A stretch of DNA of 64,000 nucleotides from Fundidesulfovibrio putealis DSM 16056 (GTDB lineage: Bacteria > Desulfobacterota > Desulfovibrionia > Desulfovibrionales > Desulfovibrionaceae), in assembly GCF_000429325.1 (NCBI RefSeq), contig NZ_KE386885.1, positions 647,958-711,957 on the forward strand, written 5' to 3'. Below, one piece after another: positions 53,092 to 61,737 of the stretch; position 1 is the first letter of the stretch; every line of letters begins with the position of its first letter. Both the position numbers and the translations under genes were made by a program. The notes below the pieces were generated by a model, which saw nothing but the letters and a program-made list of their open reading frames with translations, ran no database searches and was not told the origin of the DNA.

Positions 53092-54411
53092 TCAATACAC
53101 CAGCCCGGATATTTTCTTCTCCAGCATTATGGACAGGATGGTGCGGTCGGTCTCGATCATGCCTTCGGTGCTGAGCATGCCCACGTTTCGCATGGTCTGC
53201 TCGGGCGACTGGGCGATGATGCCGTCCGTGGGCTTCACCTTGACTCCATGCAGGGAGAAAAGCGCCGCCTGCACGGCAGTGCCCGCCGCCGTGGCCAATT
53301 TAAGCGCGCAGCCCGCCTTGGCTCCGTCGCATATGATCCCGGCCAGGTCCTCCATCAGGTTCTTGATGGCCCCGGCCACGTGATGCACGTCGCCGCCCAT
53401 GAGGTAGGCCACTCCGGCGGCAGCGCCCGCGCCAGCCGCCACCGAGCAGCCGCACACGGCGGAGAGCCTGCCGGTGTGGGCCTTCACGTAGGCGGTGATG
53501 ATGTGGCTGACCGCGATGGCGCGCAGGGCCTCGTCGCTGGTGCAGGTCAGGTAGTCCTTCACGGCCCAGATGGGCAGGATGGCGGTCAGGCCGTGGTTGC
53601 CGCTTCCGGCGGAGCTCATGGCCGGCAGGGCCACGCCGTCCATGCGGGCGTCGGCGGCGGCGGAGGTCAGCATGCGCGCGGCCACGAACATGTCGCTCTT
53701 CATGAGGTTCTGGCGCACCAGACGCTCGAAGGTCTTGCCCACGCCCAGGCCTGGCCCGTGCTTCAGGCCGTAGTCGGCCAGGGCCATGTTGTGGCGCACG
53801 CCGTCCTGCAGGAAGGCCATGTCGTCGGCGTCCAGGGCGTCGGCCAGGTCCAGGAGTTGCTGCAGGCTCTGCTCCTTGAGCCAGGTCTCCAGTTCCGCCA
53901 CGCCGCCAGAGCCTGCGCGCGCCTCGTGGAACAGGGGGCTGTCCGTCAGGTCTGCGCCGTCCATGCGAAGCGACGTGAGATGGTCGTGGTGCTGCTCGAT
54001 GATGGCCTCGCCCACGTGTTCGCCCTGGCGGGCCTCGGCCTTGATGTAGATGCCGCGCCGGTCGGAGAGCAGGTGCACGCGCACCTGTCCCAGACGCAGC
54101 AACTCGCTCGAGCGGGCCACGTCGGCCTCGGACAGGGGGGAGAGCACTTCGAGCCGCAGCATGGGGTCGCCGCCCACAGCGCCCAGAGCAGCGGCGGTGT
54201 CCAGTCCGCACAGGCCTCCGGTGCCAGGGATGGTGACGGCCAGCCCGTTTTTGTAGATGTTGGGGTCCACCCAGACGTCGAGCGCGTCGAAGCGTTTGCC
54301 CGGCAGGAGCGACACGGCTGCGGCAGCGGCCAGGGCCACGGCCACGGGTTCGGTGCAGCCCAATGCGGGGGCGACTTCCAGGCGAAGGACGTCCTTTACG
54401 GTGAAGGCCAT
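53092..54411 (-). CDS. L-cysteine desulfidase family protein (CyuA/UPF0597)
   Basis: 439 residues. Conserved motifs APALGCTEPVAVALA, SAVCGCSVAAGAGAAAG and IICDGAKAGCALKL hold the cysteines that ligate the 4Fe-4S cluster in this family, which is related to serine dehydratases. CyuA converts cysteine to sulfide, pyruvate and ammonia, a plausible fit with a sulfur-metabolising anaerobe. GGAG precedes the ATG. The gene stands alone. Confidence 0.9.
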   Translation of the reverse strand: MAFTVKDVLRLEVAPALGCTEPVAVALAAAAAVSLLPGKRFDALDVWVDPNIYKNGLAVTIPGTGGLCGLDTAAALGAVGGDPMLRLEVLSPLSEADVARSSELLRLGQVRVHLLSDRRGIYIKAEARQGEHVGEAIIEQHHDHLTSLRMDGADLTDSPLFHEARAGSGGVAELETWLKEQSLQQLLDLADALDADDMAFLQDGVRHNMALADYGLKHGPGLGVGKTFERLVRQNLMKSDMFVAARMLTSAAADARMDGVALPAMSSAGSGNHGLTAILPIWAVKDYLTCTSDEALRAIAVSHIITAYVKAHTGRLSAVCGCSVAAGAGAAAGVAYLMGGDVHHVAGAIKNLMEDLAGIICDGAKAGCALKLATAAGTAVQAALFSLHGVKVKPTDGIIAQSPEQTMRNVGMLSTEGMIETDRTILSIMLEKKISGLVY

Positions 54412-54512
54412 GTGCGACTCCTTGGGGTTCTGGCTCGACGCAAGCGCCGGGCCTGGAGTTGGGGCAAAAACGGGCGTGCGTCAAGCGCGAACGCGCGGCG
54501 ACCACTGTCCAG

Positions 54513-54540
54513 TTGATTTCTCCAGCCTACCATGTATTTT
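54513..54540 (+). promoter_or_regulatory. Possible promoter of the Cys-rich lipoprotein
   Basis: TTGATT, 16 nt, TATTTT (4 of 6 at each box) in an A/T-richer patch 66 nt before the ATG at 54606. Confidence 0.4.
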
Positions 54541-54605
54541 GATGGCGTCCGGGCCAGGACGCCGTTCGAGGCGCAGCGTCCGCATGGCCGGCAGGAGGAG
54601 GTGGC

Positions 54606-54935
54606 ATGAAACGCATGCTCGTGACGGTTCTCGCTTTGGCAGCTTTGGCGTCCGCAGGTTGCGGCCCGGTGAAGCCCATGACCGAGGCCGAATTCAAGGG
54701 GTTCTGTTACCAGTACACCGGCAGTCCGCAGCAATCCTGCGACACCATTCCCATCTGCGACGAATATTCCATGGTGATGAACATGAAACAGGCATCCCTG
54801 CAGAAATGCCTGGACGAGTGCAACGCGGTGTACGCTCCGCAGGGCAGACAGTACAGTTTCGACGACTGCGCAGGGGCCGCCCAGACCGCGCGCGACTGGT
54901 GCCAGCGCTATTGCAGGACGAACTACCCGCAATAG
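54606..54935 (+). CDS. Small Cys-rich lipoprotein
   Basis: 109 residues. Lipobox LASAGC with the lipidated Cys at 19, then eight further cysteines in 90 residues (FCYQY, SCDTIPIC, KCLDEC, DCAGA, WCQRYC). Even number and spacing suggest four disulfides. No heme CxxCH motif is present, so it is not a cytochrome. Family not recognised. GGAGGAGG lies upstream. Confidence 0.75.
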   Translation: MKRMLVTVLALAALASAGCGPVKPMTEAEFKGFCYQYTGSPQQSCDTIPICDEYSMVMNMKQASLQKCLDECNAVYAPQGRQYSFDDCAGAAQTARDWCQRYCRTNYPQ

Positions 54936-54997
54936 CGGAATCACCCTGGCGGATGCCGCGCCGCCAGCGATGTAAACAATATTCCCGGAGGTACTCC

Positions 54998-55243
54998 ATG
55001 GAATGGGTTGAAAAAGTCAAAAGTTTCTTTGCCGGAGAGAAAAAGGACCTGACCGATCCCGAGAACCGCAAGGAAGCCTTCTTCCTGCTGTCCGAACTGC
55101 ACGGGCAGGCCAAGTGGGACGAGTTCGCCATGATCGTTCGCCAGACCATCATCACGCGCCATCCCGTGCAGAAGCCGTCGTTTGCCGAGATGGAGGCCGA
55201 GATGCGCGAGGTGCACAAACTTTTCGAGCCCTGGCTGAACTGA
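54998..55243 (+). CDS. Small soluble protein of unknown function
   Basis: 81 residues, acidic and helical (MEWVEKVKSFFAGEKKDL...). CGGAGGT precedes the ATG by 6 nt. It lies 62 nt after the Cys-rich lipoprotein and ends at a strong terminator, so it is expressed with it. No family recognised. Longer in-frame reading upstream passes through the lipoprotein gene in another frame and is not real. Confidence 0.72.
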   Translation: MEWVEKVKSFFAGEKKDLTDPENRKEAFFLLSELHGQAKWDEFAMIVRQTIITRHPVQKPSFAEMEAEMREVHKLFEPWLN

Positions 55244-55247
55244 CAGG

Positions 55248-55281
55248 AAAAGGGCCGCCCCACAGGGCGGCCCTTTTTTTA
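55248..55281 (+). terminator. Rho-independent terminator
   Basis: AGGGCCGCCC/GGGCGGCCCT perfect 10-bp stem, CACA loop, and a run of seven T. It starts 5 nt after the stop of the 81-residue protein. Confidence 0.92.
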
Positions 55282-55350
55282 CTGACACGTTGCCGGTTTC
55301 CGTCATGCGTCCGCATCGTCGACGGCAGGATGAACCATCCTGATCCCGTA

Positions 55351-55408
55351 AGGGTTTCCAAAGGGCGGAGCCCTTTGGCCGCCGGAGGCCCTCTTTCGCC
55401 TGTGCCTC
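55351..55408. repeat. 58-nt direct repeat, copy 1
   Basis: AGGGTTTCC, the CCAAAGGGC/GCCCTTTGG palindrome, CCGCCGGAGGC, then CCTCTTTCGCCTGTGCCTC. Identical to copy 2 at 55461-55518; start-to-start distance is 110 nt. The 275-bp gap 55244-55520 holds these repeats and the terminator only. Confidence 0.85.
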
Positions 55409-55460
55409 CGCGCTGCGTCCTTCGCCGCCTGCCTCGCCGGAAGAAGCGACCAACCCCGTG

Positions 55461-55518
55461 AGGGTTTCCAAAGGGCGGAGCCCTTTGGCCGCCGGAGGCC
55501 CTCTTTCGCCTGTGCCTC
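55461..55518. repeat. 58-nt direct repeat, copy 2
   Basis: Exact copy of 55351-55408, ending two bases before the leuA stop codon on the minus strand. Its palindrome could act as the leuA 3' end stabiliser. Confidence 0.85.
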
Positions 55519-55520
55519 GA

Positions 55521-57218
55521 CTACTCTTCCTTCAGCTTCTCCAGCATCTCAGCGCGCACTTCGCGCGTGGCCATGGCCAGCAGGCGGTTCACGGCGCTCA
55601 CCACCGCCAGAATCGAGGCGGTGACGATGTTCTCGTGCACGCCCACGCCGAAGGTCATGCCCTTCACGCCCTCCATGGACACTTCCACGAAGGCGGCGGC
55701 CTTGGCGTCCGCGCCCTGGCTGATGGCCCGCTCCTCGTAGGAGTGCAGGGTGATGGGCAGTCCCAGGGCGTGCACGGTGGCGTCGATGGGCCCGTTGCCC
55801 AAGCCTGAGAGCCCCAGGGTCTTCTTGTCCAGTCCCACGGTGAGGCTTACGCCCTGGCCCTTGTCGCGCTCGATCAGGTGATGCCCGGCGTAGAGCAGGG
55901 GCTTTTTAAGCTTCAGGTATTCCGTGGCGAAGAGGTCCCAGAGCTCGGTCGCGGAGATCTCGCCGCCCTTGGCGTCTGCGCGGCGCTGCACCGCGCCGGA
56001 GAACTCCACCTGAAGCCTGCGGGGCATGACCATGCCGTGGGACGTCTCCATGAGGTAGGCCACGCCGCCCTTTCCGGACTGGCTGTTGACGCGCACGATG
56101 GAGTCGTAGCCGCGGCCGAGGTCCTCGGGGTCGACGGGCAGGTAGGGCACGTCCCAGACGTCGCCGGGCTGGCGAGCGGCCATGCCCTTCTTGATGGCGT
56201 CCTGATGGGAGCCGGAGAAGGCAGTGAACACCAGATCGCCCGCGTAGGGATGGCGCGGGTGGACGGGCAGGCCGGTGAGCTCCTCGGCGGTGCGGGCCAG
56301 CTTGTCCAGTTCGGTGAAGTCCAGGCCCGGATTGATGCCCTGGGTGTAGAGGTTCAGCCCCATGGTGACCAGGTCGGCGTTGCCGGTGCGCTCGCCGTTG
56401 CCGAACAGGCAGCCTTCCACGCGCTCGGCCCCGGCCAAAAGGGCCAGCTCGGCGGCGGCCACGGCGGCTCCACGGTCGTTGTGGGTGTGGACGCTTATGA
56501 TCATGCTCTGGCGGTGTTTCAGGTTGCGGCACATCCATTCGATCTGGTCGGCGTAGACGTTGGGGGTGGCAAGTTCAACGGTGGCCGGGAGGTTCACGAT
56601 GAGCTTGTCGTCTGGCGTTGCGCCCCAGGCCTCGGCCACGGCGTCGGAGATGTCTCGGGCGAAGGTGAGGTCGGAGCCGGAGAAGTTCTCGGGGCTGAAC
56701 TCCAGCGCCCACTCGGTGGCGGGCTGGGCGGCGGCCAGCTCGCGGATGAGCTTCACCGAGGACACGGCCATGGCGATGACCTCTTCGGGGGTCTTGCGGA
56801 ACACGGTCTTCATGAACACCGGAGCCGTGGAGGCGTAGATGTGCACGATGGCCCGGCGCGCGCCCTGGAGGGATTCCATGGTCCGGCGGATCAGGTGCTC
56901 GCGGCACTGGCTGAGCACGGAGATGGTCACGTCGCTCGGGATGTGGCTGTCCTCGATGAGGGAGCGCACGAAGTCGAAATCGGTCTGGGAGGCCGCCGGG
57001 AAGGCCACTTCGATTTCCTTGAAGCCCACGCGGGTCAGGAGTTCGAACAGGCGCAGCTTGCTTGCCGGGTCCAGGGGCTCGAACAGGGCCTGGTTGCCGT
57101 CGCGAAGGTCCGTGGAGAGCCAGATGGGGGCGGCGGTGATGGTCTTGTCCGGCCAGGTGCGGCCAGTGAGGGGCACGGGAGGAAATGGACGGTACTTGTC
57201 CGGGGTGCTGGGCTGCAT
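55521..57218 (-). CDS. leuA: 2-isopropylmalate synthase (LeuA, long eukaryote-like type)
   Basis: 565 residues. The catalytic domain starts with STDLRDGNQALFEPLD, metal-binding HTHNDRGAAVAAAELAL, and GNGERTGNADLVT. The C-terminal regulatory LeuA dimer domain (GNGPIDATVHALG) is present, so Leu feedback is expected. The order PLTGRTWPDKTITAAPIWLSTDLRDGNQ is typical of the 560-residue LeuA2 type found in yeast and many Proteobacteria. SD AGGAG is 10 nt before the ATG. A Leu-rich leader ORF lies upstream. No leuB, leuC or leuD is adjacent. Confidence 0.94.
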   Translation of the reverse strand: MQPSTPDKYRPFPPVPLTGRTWPDKTITAAPIWLSTDLRDGNQALFEPLDPASKLRLFELLTRVGFKEIEVAFPAASQTDFDFVRSLIEDSHIPSDVTISVLSQCREHLIRRTMESLQGARRAIVHIYASTAPVFMKTVFRKTPEEVIAMAVSSVKLIRELAAAQPATEWALEFSPENFSGSDLTFARDISDAVAEAWGATPDDKLIVNLPATVELATPNVYADQIEWMCRNLKHRQSMIISVHTHNDRGAAVAAAELALLAGAERVEGCLFGNGERTGNADLVTMGLNLYTQGINPGLDFTELDKLARTAEELTGLPVHPRHPYAGDLVFTAFSGSHQDAIKKGMAARQPGDVWDVPYLPVDPEDLGRGYDSIVRVNSQSGKGGVAYLMETSHGMVMPRRLQVEFSGAVQRRADAKGGEISATELWDLFATEYLKLKKPLLYAGHHLIERDKGQGVSLTVGLDKKTLGLSGLGNGPIDATVHALGLPITLHSYEERAISQGADAKAAAFVEVSMEGVKGMTFGVGVHENIVTASILAVVSAVNRLLAMATREVRAEMLEKLKEE

Positions 57219-57309
57219 GCTATGAACACTCCTGCTGCGAGAATGCGTGAGGAAACCCCCGCCTTAAGCGGGTGGACACGGATTGCGAATGCAAAAAGAG
57301 AAAATAGTA

Positions 57310-57372
57310 TTATTTGCCCGCGGGGGGCAGTAGCAGGAGAGCCAGAGCGAGGGAGGCGCAGACCGTGGTCAT
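57310..57372 (-). CDS. Leu-rich leader peptide upstream of leuA
   Basis: 20 codons, MTTVCASLALALLLLPPAGK, with six Leu codons including four in a row. It lies 91 nt upstream of leuA and fits a leucine-responsive leader. No Shine-Dalgarno precedes the ATG; TTGACA is 31 nt upstream, as in the aromatic leader. The codons CUC CUG CU(A) are perfectly complementary over 8 nt to AGCAGGAG at the leuA ribosome-binding site. A weak 5-bp hairpin (CCCGC/GCGGG at 57272-57258) follows with only UUU, so transcription termination is doubtful. Confidence 0.65.
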   Translation of the reverse strand: MTTVCASLALALLLLPPAGK

Positions 57373-57379
57373 GTGGGGA

Positions 57380-57409
57380 AGGCTACACGCGGTGAGTGGG
57401 GGTTGTCAA
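57380..57409 (-). promoter_or_regulatory. Promoter of the leuA leader
   Basis: TTGACA (57409-57404), 18-nt spacer, TAGCCT (57385-57380; 3 of 6). The start site would lie within a few bases of the leader ATG at 57372. Confidence 0.55.
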
Positions 57410-57593
57410 CAGGGGGATTGCGCGATCCTGACTTCGCGGGAGGAAGGGAAGGCACGGGGGCCGGAGTTCGGATGCGTGTTGTCGTCCGGGATGAGCCTCT
57501 TGTGTCGCGTCCTTGAAAAATGTGAGGATGCATTCCGGGAAGAAGACAGTATGCCAATAATATTGTCCTCCAGACTGCACATCTGTTGAGGTT

Positions 57594-58310
57594 TCAATAC
57601 AGGGGGACGGACGATGTCGTGTTTGCGGGTCGCTGCGGTCCAAGTTGTTCCCAATGAGAATAATCCCAAAAATCCTTTGTTGCGGAAATATACGTGTGAA
57701 CAATCTCTCGGGTTGGATAGAGACGGATGCCGAGAAGGGGTGTTCCGAAAAATGTTTCAGGCAGCGGGGTAGGTGGTTCTATCGTGATTGGTGCCCCTGA
57801 TGCCAACAATTCGTCGTATGAGCTGCCTTGCCCTTGCTTTATGGCGTTTGTAATGAGCTGCATTTCCTGCAAGTCACTGTACGATGGGATGAGATTTTTG
57901 GGTGTGCTATACTCTGAAAGGGTGGAGATGATCGTCTCCCATGTCCAATATGATTTTTGAATGAAGATGTCGTTGAATTCGAGTTGAAGCTGAAGATGGT
58001 TGATTATTTGTCTTTCCCAGAGATTGTATGTTGAGACGATTGTCATTGCCAGAAAGTGGAGGCTGATGTCGTTCAAGAAGACTGCGTTCCCAGCGGTGTC
58101 GCTGCGTGCCGACGATGTGGCTTGGTTTTGGGTGGAAACGCCATTCGCGAGTGCCAGGTATTCAACAAATTTTGTCTCTTCCTTGAGAATGTCACTATAT
58201 GTCGGTATGTTTTGAAGGATATGCGTGTGTATGAATCTGCTGTAGAGGTCGATTTCGGATTGATAGCCGCGACATTGCCCTCGGTCGAAGGAGATGTATT
58301 TCGAATGCAT
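57594..58310 (-). CDS. A/T-rich orphan protein of unknown function
   Basis: 238 residues, soluble, rich in Ser, Thr, Ile, Tyr and Asn, unlike the Ala/Gly/Arg-rich proteins around it. It has aromatic-rich helical stretches (DISLHFLAMTIVSTYNLWERQIINHLQLQLEF) and no signal peptide. Its DNA is clearly A/T-richer than the flanks, which argues for recent acquisition. It begins 11 nt after the ogt stop on the same strand with no ribosome-binding site. I recognise no domain. No integrase, repeat or att site borders it. The 184-bp stretch between it and the leuA promoter holds no gene that I can support. Confidence 0.65.
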   Translation of the reverse strand: MHSKYISFDRGQCRGYQSEIDLYSRFIHTHILQNIPTYSDILKEETKFVEYLALANGVSTQNQATSSARSDTAGNAVFLNDISLHFLAMTIVSTYNLWERQIINHLQLQLEFNDIFIQKSYWTWETIISTLSEYSTPKNLIPSYSDLQEMQLITNAIKQGQGSSYDELLASGAPITIEPPTPLPETFFGTPLLGIRLYPTREIVHTYISATKDFWDYSHWEQLGPQRPANTTSSVPLY

Positions 58311-58321
58311 ATGTAGCGACG

Positions 58322-58795
58322 CTACTTGCAGGACTCACGCTCAAGTTCCAGCAGCCACTTCTTCATCTCGACACCAGGCCCGAACCCGCCAAGCCCGCCG
58401 CCAGAGGCCAGCACCCGGTGGCAGGGGAACACCAGCGGCCAGGGGTTCTTGGCCATCACCTGCCCCACGGCGCGGGCGGCCTTGGGGCTGCCGCAGCGCT
58501 CGGCCAATTGGCCGTAGCTCAGGCTCTCGCCCGCCGGAATCCGGTACAGTTCCTTCAGCACCACGCGGTGGAACGGCGCGAGCCTGCTCAAATCAACGGG
58601 CAGCACCGGCCACTCCACGCGCTCCCCGGCCACGTAGCGGGCAAGCGCCTCGGCCAGTTCGCGCCCGAGCTGCGTCCTGGGGGCGGAGACGTCCTCGTCC
58701 CCGGCCCACTTCAGGCCGATGGAGTCCAACGTGTCCCCATCCCAGGTCAGGTGCAGGGCCAGCGGTCTGGCGACGATGATTTCGGTGGCGCTCAT
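58322..58795 (-). CDS. ogt: Methylated-DNA-protein cysteine methyltransferase
   Basis: 157 residues. The acceptor Cys125 is in FPCHRVLASGGGLGGFGPG; SYGQLAERCGSPKAARAVGQVMAKNPWP is the DNA-binding helix-turn-helix region. It repairs O6-methylguanine by suicide transfer. No AraC-type Ada domain is fused. Its start overlaps the stop of the upstream gene (ATGA). Confidence 0.95.
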   Translation of the reverse strand: MSATEIIVARPLALHLTWDGDTLDSIGLKWAGDEDVSAPRTQLGRELAEALARYVAGERVEWPVLPVDLSRLAPFHRVVLKELYRIPAGESLSYGQLAERCGSPKAARAVGQVMAKNPWPLVFPCHRVLASGGGLGGFGPGVEMKKWLLELERESCK

Positions 58796-59415
58796 TTCTT
58801 GCCCTCCGGCACGTATTCCAGCTCCGGCGAAAGCTTCACGCTCATGGCCGACTGGTGCAGCGTGGGCTCATAGGCCCTCAGCTCGTTTTCGCCCACGAAC
58901 CAGGCCACGCGCAAAAAGCCCCGGCTGGTCAGATAGGTGTACACGCCCATGGCCACCTTGCGGCCCTGGGCGGCACTGTAGCTGACGTCTTTATAGTAGT
59001 GCATGCGCTTGGTGGGCAAGTGGTCCTTTTCCCGGAAGCGGTAGCCCTCGCCTGGCGCTCCGGCCTCGCTGTCCTTCTCGGCCAGCACGTGGTCCATGAA
59101 CAGCTCCTGGGGGCCGCGTTTCTTGCCGGTCTCCAGGCGCACGATCATGTAGGGCAGGGTGAACCAGGCGTCTGCGGGCCGCTGGAAGCCCATGCGCGTG
59201 TTGCGAAATTCTGCCAGCTCCTCTGGCGTGACCGGCGTGGTGCGGCCCGGATGCTCGAACAGATACAGCTCAAGCGTCGGGATGGCCACCCAGCCGGACG
59301 GGATGGTCAGGGAGAAGGACCTGTCCGGCGCGGACGCGCTCTGCTGGGCCTGGGCCGGAGCGGCCAGGACGATGACAAGCGCCAGCAGCGCGAAGAAGCC
59401 CAAGGTGCGTTTCAT
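58792..59415 (-). CDS. Exported protein of unknown function
   Basis: 207 residues with a signal peptide (about 1-23, ending AQA-Q). The mature domain has the pattern of beta-rich periplasmic proteins similar to PsbP/Mog1-like folds (RSFSLTIPSGWVAIPTLELYLFEHPG, then GRKVAMGVYTYLTSRGFLRVAWFVGE), which is a guess. GGGAGAACGACGC precedes the ATG. It overlaps ogt by four bases. Confidence 0.7.
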   Translation of the reverse strand: MKRTLGFFALLALVIVLAAPAQAQQSASAPDRSFSLTIPSGWVAIPTLELYLFEHPGRTTPVTPEELAEFRNTRMGFQRPADAWFTLPYMIVRLETGKKRGPQELFMDHVLAEKDSEAGAPGEGYRFREKDHLPTKRMHYYKDVSYSAAQGRKVAMGVYTYLTSRGFLRVAWFVGENELRAYEPTLHQSAMSVKLSPELEYVPEGKK

Positions 59416-59483
59416 GCGTCGTTCTCCCGGAAAATAGCCGACAGTCGTGTCGCGCTGGTTTGTTTCTGCGTCGTCAGGCGAGC

Positions 59484-59516
59484 CCGGTCTCAGGCCGGTC
59501 TCAGGCCGGTCTCAAT
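59484..59516. repeat. Three tandem copies of an 11-bp unit
   Basis: CCGGTCTCAGG twice, then CCGGTCTCAAT, in the 96-bp gap after the radical SAM gene. Confidence 0.7.
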
Positions 59517-60453
59517 CTGTTCCGCTCCAGGCCGCGCCCTGCCTGATCCCGCCGCGCCGGATTTCCGCCATGATGGCGTTATGCACCGCGCGCTTGTCTC
59601 CGGCCCATGCAGGCGCGACCAGTTCGCCCTGGGCCGGGTCTGCGGCCAGCCGGTGCACCACCATGTCCGGGCGAAGTGCCGAAAGCGACCGGCCCACCCA
59701 GGCCGCGTAGTCCTCAAGCGTGGGCGGCTGGACGAACCCTGCCCGGTAGTCGTTCGCCAGGGGCGTGTTCCCGGCCACGAACAGGTTGTGGAACTTGATG
59801 CCCGCCACGGGGAGCGCGTTCACGAAGCGCACGGTCTCGTCCCAGTCCCCGGGCGTTTCGCCGGGCAAACCGGCCATCACGTGCGCCAGCACCTTTACGC
59901 CCATCCCGGCGGCCATTTCGGCGGCGCGGGCAAAGCACTCGGGCCCGTGCCCCCGGTTCACGCGGGCAAGGGTTGCCGGGTTGGAAGATTGCAAACCCAG
60001 TTCCAGCCAGAGCTCGCGGGCGGGAAAATCCGCCAGCAGCCGGATTTTTTCCTGGTCCAGGCAGTCGGGCCGGGTGCCCAGGCACAGCCCCTCCAGGTCG
60101 GGGATGGTGGCCAGCTCCTCCAGCACGGCGCGCAGCTTTGACGCAGGCCCGTGGGTGTTGGAGAAGGCCTGGAGGTAGCCCACCAGGGCCACCTCGCCCC
60201 ACACGGTGCGGCGCCGCTCCCGCCAGTGGTCCCACTGCTGCGTGAGGCTCATGGCGCGGTGAAGGCCCGTGCCGGACCCGTTGGCGTTGCAGAAGGAGCA
60301 CCCCCCGGAGGAGACGGTCCCGTCGCGGTTTGGGCAGGTGAATCCGGCGTCCAGCGGGACCTTGCGGGCAGGGCGGGAAAATAAGTCCTTCCAGTGCGCG
60401 GATACGGAGTAATATCCCTGTGCCTGGATTGCGTTTGATGATACCTTGTTCAT
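59512..60453 (-). CDS. Radical SAM protein of the YhcC/TIGR01212 family
   Basis: 313 residues. The cluster motif is CPNRDGTVSSGGCSFC, the arrangement seen in YhcC-type proteins with a long first Cys gap. GLCLGTRPDC, LELGLQSSNPATLARVNRGH and HVMAGLPGETPGDW are family blocks. The reaction is not established. Divergent from mreB. Confidence 0.9.
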   Translation of the reverse strand: MNKVSSNAIQAQGYYSVSAHWKDLFSRPARKVPLDAGFTCPNRDGTVSSGGCSFCNANGSGTGLHRAMSLTQQWDHWRERRRTVWGEVALVGYLQAFSNTHGPASKLRAVLEELATIPDLEGLCLGTRPDCLDQEKIRLLADFPARELWLELGLQSSNPATLARVNRGHGPECFARAAEMAAGMGVKVLAHVMAGLPGETPGDWDETVRFVNALPVAGIKFHNLFVAGNTPLANDYRAGFVQPPTLEDYAAWVGRSLSALRPDMVVHRLAADPAQGELVAPAWAGDKRAVHNAIMAEIRRGGIRQGAAWSGTD

Positions 60454-60548
60454 AAGTGCAAAATCCCGTTGACATCAGGCGGGGAATCGAACAACACCAA
60501 CCCTCGACCGGGCGGGGGCCACGAGATCACCGCTCTGCCGATCCGAGG

Positions 60549-60576
60549 GCCGGCCGCGCGCGGCCCGGCTTTTTTT
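60549..60576 (+). terminator. Terminator-like hairpin between divergent genes, upstream of mreB
   Basis: GCCGG and CCGGC stem with a self-complementary CCGCGCGCGG interior, followed by seven T. The flanking genes are divergent, so no upstream plus-strand gene needs it. It may end a short leader or small RNA, or attenuate mreB. TTGACA at 60469-60474 is the only nearby -35-like box and its -10 is poor. Confidence 0.6.
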
Positions 60577-60647
60577 ATCGGCCGCCAAGGCCGGTTTCGA
60601 GGCGGGCCGCGAGGCCCACTCCGCAAGACGCCAGACTCCATGATTGA

Positions 60648-61703
<1,056 letters not shown>

Positions 61704-61737
61704 GCCCACGCCCCAGCGCATAGCACTGGGTCTGCTG

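Noticed and set aside
55351-55518. Two equal repeats considered as a minimal CRISPR array
   Set aside because: Repeat is 58 nt with an internal palindrome, only two units, the module occurs at other loci in inverted orientation, and no cas gene is present.
60478-60545. tRNA-like stretch on the minus strand (GGCAGAGCGGTGATCTC, later GTTCGATTCCCCGCC)
   Set aside because: The T-loop-like GTTCGATTCC is there, but the flanking bases do not form a T stem, no matching acceptor 5' half exists and no anticodon arm can be drawn. At best a remnant.
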